Shown piece after piece: positions 45,649 through 53,076 of a stretch of 62,782 nucleotides of DNA (positions within the stretch are counted from its first letter, which is position 1; each line of letters begins with the position of its first letter). The stretch spans positions 1 to 62,782 of IMG/VR virus record IMGVR_UViG_3300025379_000009; one strand, 5' to 3'. Below the pieces are notes generated by a model, which saw only the letters and a list, made by a program, of their open reading frames with translations, did not search any database and had not been told where the DNA came from. The DNA comes from a virus. A program made the translations under genes and the position numbers.

Positions 45649-46960
45649 ACAACAGGTCTTAGACCCAAAAAGTGCCAGCTTCTGCGCGGCCAAATGGTAC
45701 AATGCCACTATCTGGTTGGGATCTGGTCAGACCACAAGTTGTCATCATCCACCGGCACATGCCATTGACGTAGAGGAAATCAAAACCCGTCCCAGTGCCA
45801 TACACAACACAGTAGAGAAGAAAATAGATCGATTGAACATGCAGTTGGGTAACCGTCCCAAAGGTTGCGAATACTGTTGGAAAATCGAAGACATGGGTCG
45901 CGATGCTGTGAGTGACCGTGTGTACAAAAGTCGAATTTACCCTCTGGAGGCCTTAAATGAAGCATATCAAAAACCACACCAAGAAGATGTCAATCTTCGC
46001 ACGCTTGAAATCGCGTTCGATCGCACTTGCCAATTCGCTTGTAGCTATTGTAACCCTGCTTTCAGTAGCACATGGGTTCGTGACATACGATCCAACGGCG
46101 CCTATGACGGCCTGGTGTCTGATGGGCGTGGCCACTTTACTCATGCTCACGATACTAGTCAACTATACCGCTTTGGCGAAACAAATCCCTATGTTGAAGC
46201 GTTTTTCAAGTGGTGGGAAACAGACCTCCATCAAACACTCCAAGAACTAAGGATCACTGGTGGCGAGCCACTCATGAGTGGTGATACCTGGAAGCTGATT
46301 GACTGGTTTCAAAATAACCCTGGGCGTAGTTCTACACGACTAGCCATCAACTCAAATTTAGGTCCTGGCGTGGATCTAGATCGCTTGTTGACTGCCACCC
46401 AAGGGATAGAACTGGATCTATACACCAGCCAGGAAAGTGTTGGAGTCCAGGCTGAATACATCAGAGACGGGCTTGATTACAGTGCTTGGGTCATGAACAT
46501 GATCAAATTGATGGACAGTGATCGTCTGCGTGGCCTGCACGTCATGTGCACCATCAATGCCTTGTGCTTGGACACCTTGCCCGACCTACTGACAGTATTC
46601 ATGCGTTGGAAACATCAATATGGTCGAGACTTTCCCAGCTTCACTCTAAACATACTCAGATTCCCTAGCTTTCAAAGCGCCTTGGTCTTGCCCGATGTAA
46701 TACGCACCCGGCACAAGCAACAGCTAGAGGCCTGGCTGGATCAGTGGGGATCCGATGACATGATCCACGAACATGAACGCAATCATGTACAACGACTTAT
46801 TGATTATCTTGATGTGGTCAAGACGCCACATTCTGAAGCGTTTGAAATGCCCAAACTGCACAACGACTTCAAGCAGTTTTATAAGCAATATGATCAGCGT
46901 CGAGGAAAAAACTTTAGCAAAACATTCGCACAACTACAAGATTGGTACCATACACTGTGA
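45614..46960 (+). CDS. Radical SAM protein with N-terminal twitch domain, copy 2
   Basis: Taking TTG 45614 as start gives 448 residues; GTG 45629 or ATG 45542 are alternatives, and the long overlap makes 45542 unlikely. Auxiliary Cys: C24, C43 (SCHHPP), C85-x2-C88. SAM motif C139-x3-C143-x2-C146 (CQFACSYC), then ITGGEPLM. It is closely related to copy 1 in layout. The reading frame overlaps the preceding gene's end by 35 nt. Host codons over 45957-46250 carry an alternative-frame ORF. Confidence 0.88.
   Translation: MKNLYVNDLEFKQQVLDPKSASFCAAKWYNATIWLGSGQTTSCHHPPAHAIDVEEIKTRPSAIHNTVEKKIDRLNMQLGNRPKGCEYCWKIEDMGRDAVSDRVYKSRIYPLEALNEAYQKPHQEDVNLRTLEIAFDRTCQFACSYCNPAFSSTWVRDIRSNGAYDGLVSDGRGHFTHAHDTSQLYRFGETNPYVEAFFKWWETDLHQTLQELRITGGEPLMSGDTWKLIDWFQNNPGRSSTRLAINSNLGPGVDLDRLLTATQGIELDLYTSQESVGVQAEYIRDGLDYSAWVMNMIKLMDSDRLRGLHVMCTINALCLDTLPDLLTVFMRWKHQYGRDFPSFTLNILRFPSFQSALVLPDVIRTRHKQQLEAWLDQWGSDDMIHEHERNHVQRLIDYLDVVKTPHSEAFEMPKLHNDFKQFYKQYDQRRGKNFSKTFAQLQDWYHTL
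45957..46250 (+). CDS. Candidate overprinted two-TM membrane protein inside radical SAM copy 2
   Basis: 97 residues in the +1 frame. TGGAGG (45945-45950) is 6 nt from ATG 45957, an almost perfect ribosome site. The product has a Lys/Arg-rich N-terminus (MKHIKNHTKKMSIFARLKSR), TM1 (SLVAIVTLLSVAHGF), a short loop, TM2 (CLMGVATLLMLTILV) and a basic tail, so the ends would face the cytoplasm. Composition looks like a genuine membrane protein, without the Cys/His/Ser excess of most shadow frames here. It covers the same host region (SAM motif) as the ORF in copy 1, but the two products are not clearly similar. Confidence 0.45.
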   Translation: MKHIKNHTKKMSIFARLKSRSIALANSLVAIVTLLSVAHGFVTYDPTAPMTAWCLMGVATLLMLTILVNYTALAKQIPMLKRFSSGGKQTSIKHSKN

Positions 46961-48282
46961 GCAAGATTATAGGAAAATACAACTGGATGGATCGAGTGCC
47001 TAATTACATAGCACTGGATGAGCTAGACGACAAGCAGAAGCATCGCTTGATGGAGTCAGAGCATTTTTGTATACTACCTTGGATACATCTGCATGCCTGG
47101 CCCGACGGTCGCGCTTATCCTTGCTGTTTGGCAAATGGCAAATACCCAGTGGGTGATCTTAAACAACAGACCATGCGTGAAGTATGGAATGCCGAAGGCA
47201 TGCGTGAAATGCGCAGAAACATGTTGGAAGAAAAACCTTGTCGTGAATGCAGCGACTGTTATGAACAGGAAGCCGCTGGTTTTGCCAGCATGCGAAACAA
47301 TTCAAACAAAAACTTTGGACACTATATTGCTGAAGTAGACGAAACCCGTGCCGACGGCAGTTTACCTGACATGCGTCTGCACTATTGGGATGTGCGTTTT
47401 AGTAACATCTGCAATTTAAAATGTCGCAGCTGTGGCTCTATATTCAGCAGTCGTTGGTATGATGATGATGTCAAGCTGTGGGGTAAAGAACTACGACCAC
47501 GTGTATCATTTGCCGGACGGCACGATGAAGATATCTGGGAACAGATGCAGGAGCATATCCCACACTTAACACAGATATATTTCGCCGGCGGCGAACCCTT
47601 GATCATGGAAGAACACAATCGTATCCTAAAACTGCTGATTGAAAAAGGCAATACCGATCTTGGATTGATCTATAATACCAATCTAACTGAATTGAAATTT
47701 AAAAAGGAAAGTGTGTTGGATCTGTGGAAACAGTTTCCTAATGTATGCGTGGCAGCCAGCCTAGACGACATGGGTGATCGAGCCGGCATCATACGTTCGG
47801 GCACCGACTGGGCACAAGTTGAACAGAATATACGTGACTTGAAACGCGAATGTCCACATATTGATTTTATGATCAGTCCTACGCTCAGCATGATGAATAT
47901 CTGGAATTTTACCCGATTCCATCGCTACATGGTGGAATCCGGGTATATCCGGGCGCAGGATTTCAATTTAAACATACTGCAAGGTCCTGACAGTTATCGT
48001 ATAGACATGTTGCCCATGGAATTAAAACTTAAATTCAAAGCCGAATTTGAAGCACACATAGCATGGCTTGAACCCCTTGACACCATACAGCGTGCTGTAG
48101 GTGGATTCCGCGGCGCGATTGAATTCATGATGGCCCAAGACAATAGTCACTTGTTGAAGAATTTTTGGCAAGCAGTCAACGATTTGGATTGGAGCCGCAG
48201 TGAAAGTTTGTTGAGTGTGGTTCCGGAGCTGGAGGCCATTGTTCAATATCGTCCTGAAGATAAACGAGTTCCGCTCCGATGA
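46957..48282 (+). CDS. Radical SAM protein with N-terminal twitch domain, copy 3
   Basis: 441 residues from GTG 46957, which forms GTGA with the preceding TGA; ATG 46942 is an alternative. The auxiliary domain is of a second subtype: FCILPWIHLHAWPDGRAYPC with C38, C56-C57, then C95-x2-C98-x2-C101. The SAM motif is C152-x3-C156-x2-C159 (CNLKCRSC), followed by FAGGEPLI. The C38-xx-PW...PCC start is diagnostic of the SPASM/twitch fold. Substrate unknown. The stop overlaps the next ATG (ATGA). Confidence 0.9.
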   Translation: MSKIIGKYNWMDRVPNYIALDELDDKQKHRLMESEHFCILPWIHLHAWPDGRAYPCCLANGKYPVGDLKQQTMREVWNAEGMREMRRNMLEEKPCRECSDCYEQEAAGFASMRNNSNKNFGHYIAEVDETRADGSLPDMRLHYWDVRFSNICNLKCRSCGSIFSSRWYDDDVKLWGKELRPRVSFAGRHDEDIWEQMQEHIPHLTQIYFAGGEPLIMEEHNRILKLLIEKGNTDLGLIYNTNLTELKFKKESVLDLWKQFPNVCVAASLDDMGDRAGIIRSGTDWAQVEQNIRDLKRECPHIDFMISPTLSMMNIWNFTRFHRYMVESGYIRAQDFNLNILQGPDSYRIDMLPMELKLKFKAEFEAHIAWLEPLDTIQRAVGGFRGAIEFMMAQDNSHLLKNFWQAVNDLDWSRSESLLSVVPELEAIVQYRPEDKRVPLR

Positions 48283-49496
48283 AAATACCACACGATCGAT
48301 TCTGCGTACTGCCATGGATCAGCTTGGAAACCAGTCCTGTTGGCACGGTACGTCCTTGTTGCCTGGCCGAAGATGAACTGGTAGATGAGTCTGGACAAAA
48401 ATTCAATCTGGCCACCGCACAATTCAGTAGCATACAGGACAGCGCCAGTATGCGACATCTACGTGAACAGTTCCTAGCCGGTGAACAGCCACAGACCTGT
48501 AGAAAATGCTGGCGTGAAGAACGTAGTGGCCGTACATCGAAGCGTATGCATACCCTGGATCGACTCAAGCACATGATTGACGATTCAGAATGGACCGCAG
48601 ATGCCAAACCACTCATGTTCTTAGATCTCAAGCTGGGCAACATCTGCAATTTAAAATGTCGTATCTGTGGATCATGGAGCTCAAGTACATTTGCCATAGA
48701 AGAACTGGCCAATTTGGAACCCGGTGAAGATAAGAAAACCAGTTTTCATTATCAAATGTTACGCAACGGTGCATGGCCTAGAGAAAATGAAACATTCTGG
48801 ACTGAAATAGATCAAGTGTCAGATCAAATACGCTACATTGAATTCACCGGTGGCGAACCATTTATGATCCAAGAACACTTTGACATGTTGCAGGGCTTGA
48901 TCAATCGCGGCATAGCTCACAATATAGAAATACATTACAACACCAATGGCACACAATGGCCTGAGCAAGCTGAAGAAATTTGGCGCTATTTTAAAACAGT
49001 GGAAATAGCTTTCAGCATCGACGATGTGGGTGCTAGATTTGAATACCAACGTAGCAATGCTCAATGGACCGAAGTGTGTGCCAACATTGAACGTTTCCAA
49101 GACATGCGCAGACGTTGTGACAACATACAACTACAGGTATGTGCCACGGTGAATGTATTTAATGTATGCTATCTTGAAGAATTAAGTCACTGGATTGAGC
49201 AACAACAGTTTGATTTTGTCTACTGGAACATGATGCATGAAGCCTATTACTTTAGTATCAGCACCTTGCCAGAATCGGCCAAGTATACAATCGCACAACG
49301 TCTGCGCCTGGCTCGGGTCAATCCGCAGGACCGTAAGGAATTTGATCGCATCATTGATTTCATGCTGGGCGGTGTCAGTCTAGACGGTTTCAACATGCGT
49401 AGAGAAATGGCCAATCTGGATCGCCGACGTGGTCAAAATCTCTGTAAGGTGGAACCAGAATTCGCTCACATGATCAATTATATGGGACCAGATTAA
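48279..49496 (+). CDS. Radical SAM protein with N-terminal twitch domain, copy 4
   Basis: 405 residues. RFCVLPWISLETSPVGTVRP gives C9 and C27-C28, then C74-x2-C77. SAM motif C123-x3-C127-x2-C130 (CNLKCRIC), FTGGEPFM near 195 and FSIDDVGARFEYQR in the barrel. It is subtype 2, like copies 3 and 5. ATG 48279 overlaps the previous stop; the next gene begins 2 nt after its own stop. Confidence 0.9.
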   Translation: MKIPHDRFCVLPWISLETSPVGTVRPCCLAEDELVDESGQKFNLATAQFSSIQDSASMRHLREQFLAGEQPQTCRKCWREERSGRTSKRMHTLDRLKHMIDDSEWTADAKPLMFLDLKLGNICNLKCRICGSWSSSTFAIEELANLEPGEDKKTSFHYQMLRNGAWPRENETFWTEIDQVSDQIRYIEFTGGEPFMIQEHFDMLQGLINRGIAHNIEIHYNTNGTQWPEQAEEIWRYFKTVEIAFSIDDVGARFEYQRSNAQWTEVCANIERFQDMRRRCDNIQLQVCATVNVFNVCYLEELSHWIEQQQFDFVYWNMMHEAYYFSISTLPESAKYTIAQRLRLARVNPQDRKEFDRIIDFMLGGVSLDGFNMRREMANLDRRRGQNLCKVEPEFAHMINYMGPD

Positions 49497-49497
49497 C

Positions 49498-50010
49498 ATG
49501 CACATCAAACCTTTGTCCCCCAATGGGGCGAGACTGTGTGATGTATTTCCAGATGATCTCCTGCAGGAAATAATCGATCTAGTAGATACATTTACACCTA
49601 CCCGTATACAGACAGCTGATGATGCTCCGGAACTGCTGACACCGTTATCTGGATCTGATCGACATGTGTTGTTATTGGCCAACACCGAACTGCGTCAACG
49701 CATACTGGCCTGTTTTGATGTGCCAAAATCTTCTTCGATAGAACTATGGAGAGATTACCCTGGTTACAGAAATACTATCCATGTGGATTTTGAAAATGTA
49801 CATAATGTGATCATCGTATATCTTGACACCTGGGGCCATGGTGAAATGGGCACCAAATACTACGAAGATGACGCAGAATATTTTGTTGAATATCGCAAAA
49901 ATCATGGAATAATGTTACACAACAGCAACAAGATCTTGCATCATATGATTGGCGAAGTGGCCCATGTGTCCTACAGAAAAACCCTATATATCAATTGGAC
50001 CAACAAGTGA
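49498..50010 (+). CDS. 2-oxoglutarate/Fe(II) oxygenase-like protein
   Basis: 170 residues with the double-stranded beta-helix signature: H95-x-D97 (TIHVDFEN), a following strand VHNVIIVYLDTWGHGEMG, a distal His at H148/H149 (KILHHMIG) and R160 (SYRKTLYINW) for 2-oxoglutarate. Small phage oxygenases of this type hydroxylate peptides, sugars or nucleic acids. It sits between radical SAM copies 4 and 5 with 1-nt and GTGA junctions, so it very likely works on the same product. Confidence 0.75.
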   Translation: MHIKPLSPNGARLCDVFPDDLLQEIIDLVDTFTPTRIQTADDAPELLTPLSGSDRHVLLLANTELRQRILACFDVPKSSSIELWRDYPGYRNTIHVDFENVHNVIIVYLDTWGHGEMGTKYYEDDAEYFVEYRKNHGIMLHNSNKILHHMIGEVAHVSYRKTLYINWTNK

Positions 50011-51296
50011 AACCTGATACCTTGTGTATGGCACCTTGGACTCACACGTATCTAAGTCCACAAACCGAACGCAGAATGTGCTGTGCATCGCGTGAACCTG
50101 CGCAGAATTTTGCTCAGTACATAGATACAGCCGCAGGTACCGGGCAGTATATTCCTATCACATTAGACGAGCATTGGAACAGCGATCATATGCGCAGTGT
50201 TCGTCGTAGAATGATGGCCGGTGAAACTCTACCCGAGTGTGATGTATGCAACAATCAACTGTTGAATACTGATGTTTATCGTAGTTATTTTAACAGAATG
50301 TTTGGCGACCGTTATGAGTCCGCCATGCAGGCCACAGATGCTACAGGTTTTACCACAGTCAAGCCAATTTCCTGGGACTATAGATTCAGTAACCTGTGCA
50401 ATTTCAAATGCCGCATGTGTGGTGACATGCTGAGTTCTGCGTGGGAAACCGAACAGCGACAGCATGACATGATCAACTGGGACGATTCAAAAAACAACTG
50501 GATGCGCCCCGAGATCAGATCTGAGATAAGTACTTTTCAAGACGGTCAGATTGAACGTGAATTCGCTCAAGCAGTAGAAGAACATCGTGTAGAAGAAGTG
50601 TACTGGGTAGGTGGAGAGCCGCTCATGTATGAACAGCACTGGCGATACATGAAAAGAATTATTGAATTAGGCGACGGAGATCGCGTTTATGCTAGATACA
50701 ACACAAATCTTAGCCGGGTTAATTACAGGGGTTGTGACCTTTATAGTGACATTTTGGCTCATCTACGGGATTATCAAATCTGTGCCAGTCTCGACGGAAC
50801 CGGAGCCACAGGAGAATACATCAGAACCGGACTTGATTACAGTGCATGGCGAGATAATTTCGCCCGAGGCGTTGCCATGGCCAAGAACCGCCGCCAATGG
50901 CGAATCGATTTTACTCTTACGCTACCAGGACTCTTTGAAGTCGCCAACATTACGTCTCTTGCCGCCGACTTCGGCGTAGACATCCTGGCCAAGGTAGTAT
51001 TCAGTTTTACTCCAGACATAATCCTAAGTCCATTGGCCTTGCCACGTGAGTTATTAGACAAAACTGTAGACAGTCTAATAACCGAAACTTCAGGAGCTAT
51101 GCAAGATATATTGCTACAGCTCAAATGTCGTCCGACATTTGAGGAGCAATGGCCTGATACCTTTGCCGAATCTCTTGCACGAGGCAAGCGTCGTGTGTTA
51201 CAATTAGAATCTATCCGTGGAGATTCATTTACTCTTGCGGACATCCTAGGGCAAGACCCAGAAATTGGTGCATGGTATGAATCAATCGTTACTTGA
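50007..51296 (+). CDS. Radical SAM protein with N-terminal twitch domain, copy 5
   Basis: 429 residues from GTG 50007, overlapping the oxygenase stop (GTGA). Auxiliary Cys: C7 (LCMAPWTHTYLSP), C25-C26 (MCC), C78-x2-C81. SAM motif C131-x3-C135-x2-C138 (CNFKCRMC), then WVGGEPLM. Between the auxiliary and SAM motifs lies a 50-residue spacer. Codon use from about 50690 on is unlike the first half (CTT, CGG, AGG, ACG become common), matching a +1-frame ORF there. Confidence 0.88.
   Translation: MKPDTLCMAPWTHTYLSPQTERRMCCASREPAQNFAQYIDTAAGTGQYIPITLDEHWNSDHMRSVRRRMMAGETLPECDVCNNQLLNTDVYRSYFNRMFGDRYESAMQATDATGFTTVKPISWDYRFSNLCNFKCRMCGDMLSSAWETEQRQHDMINWDDSKNNWMRPEIRSEISTFQDGQIEREFAQAVEEHRVEEVYWVGGEPLMYEQHWRYMKRIIELGDGDRVYARYNTNLSRVNYRGCDLYSDILAHLRDYQICASLDGTGATGEYIRTGLDYSAWRDNFARGVAMAKNRRQWRIDFTLTLPGLFEVANITSLAADFGVDILAKVVFSFTPDIILSPLALPRELLDKTVDSLITETSGAMQDILLQLKCRPTFEEQWPDTFAESLARGKRRVLQLESIRGDSFTLADILGQDPEIGAWYESIVT
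50689..50979 (+). CDS. Candidate overprinted single-TM protein inside radical SAM copy 5
   Basis: 96 residues in the +1 frame, starting at ATG 50689 with ACGGAGA (GGAG 9 nt upstream). One strong TM near the N-terminus (ILAGLITGVVTFIVTFWLIY), then a soluble tail with Glu/Pro-rich linker (STEPEPQENTSEPDL) and a mixed C-terminal region. This is the layout of a bitopic membrane-anchored protein such as a spanin-like or regulatory peptide. It overlies a part of the host gene downstream of the SAM motif, so its hydrophobicity is not explained by Cys codons. Confidence 0.4.
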   Translation: MLDTTQILAGLITGVVTFIVTFWLIYGIIKSVPVSTEPEPQENTSEPDLITVHGEIISPEALPWPRTAANGESILLLRYQDSLKSPTLRLLPPTSA

Positions 51297-52308
51297 TGTT
51301 GTAGAAATAGATCTGGAAGATCTCACCATCTACATCAATGTATGGGATAGCAGTCTCAGTCGTAAATGGTTGGCAGCCTTGAATGATTTGATACGTGACC
51401 AATATCATTTAGAAAAAAACTACTGTTTCATGGGATTTCCTGATTCTGAAAGAAACGGTGATTATCTTTGTGGTCAAATCAACAATTCAATTGCCGAAAT
51501 AAATTCAGCCAATATAGGTTATACCATTGATGATGTGTTTACGTTGGATACTGTGATGGACCATGACATGAACATTGTACGCGAACGGTTCAATCATCTT
51601 CACAGATATTTTGAAGATCTTCAAGGTGTCAGCGGACGTATAAGTCATTTTTATCGTGATGCAGATGCATCGGTGCGCTGGCACATACGACAACTGAATC
51701 TCCTGTGTCATGAATTTGAAAGCTGGGCCTTGAGTTGGCGCAAGAAACACACCGCACCCGAATGGATGAGACCCAGTCAACTCATGTGTTGGCTAAATGC
51801 TCCACGTTTTGTATTGGACGAAGCCGATTATGAACTGTTTGGAATTGAAACAATCAATCGGAAAATGGGTGGAGTATATGTAGGAGTCAACAAGGCCGTA
51901 GGCAAGCATCACTGGGAAGTGTTCCAGGACGAAGGCCGCGACAGTAGGATCAACGAGTTGACAACAACTACCTTGAAAAATCAAACCGAAGCTGCTGGCG
52001 ATTTTGACATTGAATGGGCCAGAGATCCTGGAGCACATGATTGGCAAATCCGCCAACTGGCTGAATTTCGTGAATGGTTAGTAACCAATGGATTTGATCC
52101 TGAAGACAAAACCCTTACCATTGGTCATCCGCAGATAGGCCAGGTAAATTTGATACGCAGTTTTGGAACAGAAGATTATGTGCAAATATGGAACATGCTG
52201 GCTTCCAGATTGGATGTAACCGAGATACGCACTAGTAGTGCCCGAGCAGAATACACATATCACTGGAATGATCCCAGATATGCTCAACAACAAATGGATC
52301 TGTTATGA
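51277..52308 (+). CDS. Conserved hypothetical phage protein
   Basis: 343 residues from ATG 51277 (MNQSLLDVVEIDLEDLTIYI); the GTG at 51265 is a less likely start. Helix-rich, Trp/His-rich, no membrane segment. Segments such as HIRQLNLLCHEFESWALSWR, GVYVGVNKAVGKHHWEVFQD, and a C-terminal IGHPQIGQVNLIRSFGT look conserved and enzyme-like, but I cannot place the family. It overlaps radical SAM copy 5 by 20 nt and the next ORF by 4 nt, so it belongs to the same transcription unit. Confidence 0.65.
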   Translation: MNQSLLDVVEIDLEDLTIYINVWDSSLSRKWLAALNDLIRDQYHLEKNYCFMGFPDSERNGDYLCGQINNSIAEINSANIGYTIDDVFTLDTVMDHDMNIVRERFNHLHRYFEDLQGVSGRISHFYRDADASVRWHIRQLNLLCHEFESWALSWRKKHTAPEWMRPSQLMCWLNAPRFVLDEADYELFGIETINRKMGGVYVGVNKAVGKHHWEVFQDEGRDSRINELTTTTLKNQTEAAGDFDIEWARDPGAHDWQIRQLAEFREWLVTNGFDPEDKTLTIGHPQIGQVNLIRSFGTEDYVQIWNMLASRLDVTEIRTSSARAEYTYHWNDPRYAQQQMDLL

Positions 52309-52988
52309 ATGATATATATGTAAACGACTACTTGACCTGGGAGTACAGTACAGATCCTGCCATACAGTACTTGAACTGTCCGGCACCCACAGCCATGCAA
52401 AATCACATGCCAGACTGGTTCAAAGCACAAAAAGCACGCAAGGCCGAAATTGACATAGCTGATCAGCAAACCATACGCAACTGTCTGGGATTCAGAGGCC
52501 TGGCTAACTTGGGATTCACCATCCCCTTACCAGAAGAAGTCAATACCTACGATACATATTTCAATCGTGGTCGCTTGCACCCTGACATGCTGTACGGCAC
52601 ACGCTTTGCCAACCGTGGTGAACGTGGACAGTGGGCACCAGGTGATTTCAGTCCATACGAGTATGGTGTCAGACTTCTACATTGGCCCTGGCGTGCCCGC
52701 ATGGCACCAGGTTGGCGATTATTGATTTTGCCGTATCTCATGGATTGGCCTGTTGATTGGAATGAATTTGCTGGTACCGTTGAACCCAATTATGACATAG
52801 TAAATGGCACCGGTATTGGAACTGGACTCAAATGGACACAAGCAATTGATACAAGGTACAACTACTATAACTTGGAAACAGTTGTGGCTTTTCGTCGGGC
52901 CACAGTCATACCCAAAGACACAGTGACCTTTTGTGCTTTGCCTTTGTTTGATCCTATACTAGAGGAGAAGCAACGTGCAATGGTTTAA
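52305..52988 (+). CDS. Conserved hypothetical phage protein
   Basis: 227 residues. NCPAPTAMQNHMPDWFKAQK near 25 and TIRNCLGFRGLANLGFTIPL near 60, then a Trp-rich middle (LHWPWRARMAPGWRLLILPY) that resembles a DUF6065-like beta-sandwich family by memory only. No catalytic motif is certain. The stop lies within the 33-residue gene that follows. Confidence 0.65.
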   Translation: MNDIYVNDYLTWEYSTDPAIQYLNCPAPTAMQNHMPDWFKAQKARKAEIDIADQQTIRNCLGFRGLANLGFTIPLPEEVNTYDTYFNRGRLHPDMLYGTRFANRGERGQWAPGDFSPYEYGVRLLHWPWRARMAPGWRLLILPYLMDWPVDWNEFAGTVEPNYDIVNGTGIGTGLKWTQAIDTRYNYYNLETVVAFRRATVIPKDTVTFCALPLFDPILEEKQRAMV

Positions 52989-53076
52989 AAATATCTATAA
53001 CCGTGTGATGCTAGAAATACGTTATCGTCGCAAGTTAAAAGAACTACGTAAAAGAGATCCCTTTATCTACAAATGA
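52975..53076 (+). CDS. Very small conserved basic protein (33 residues)
   Basis: GTG 52975 to TGA 53074-53076, preceded by AGAGGAG (52961-52967). The product begins QWFKNIYNRVMLEIRYRRKL after the initiator and ends KRDPFIYK; it is a basic amphipathic helix. I recall near-identical peptides ending RDPFIY in many T4-like marine phages. It overlaps the upstream stop by 14 nt and the carbamoyltransferase start by 4 nt (ATGA). Confidence 0.75.
   Translation: MQWFKNIYNRVMLEIRYRRKLKELRKRDPFIYK

Noticed and set aside
47093-47338. +1-frame ORF in radical SAM copy 3
   Set aside because: Cys-rich, no ribosome site, no membrane span.
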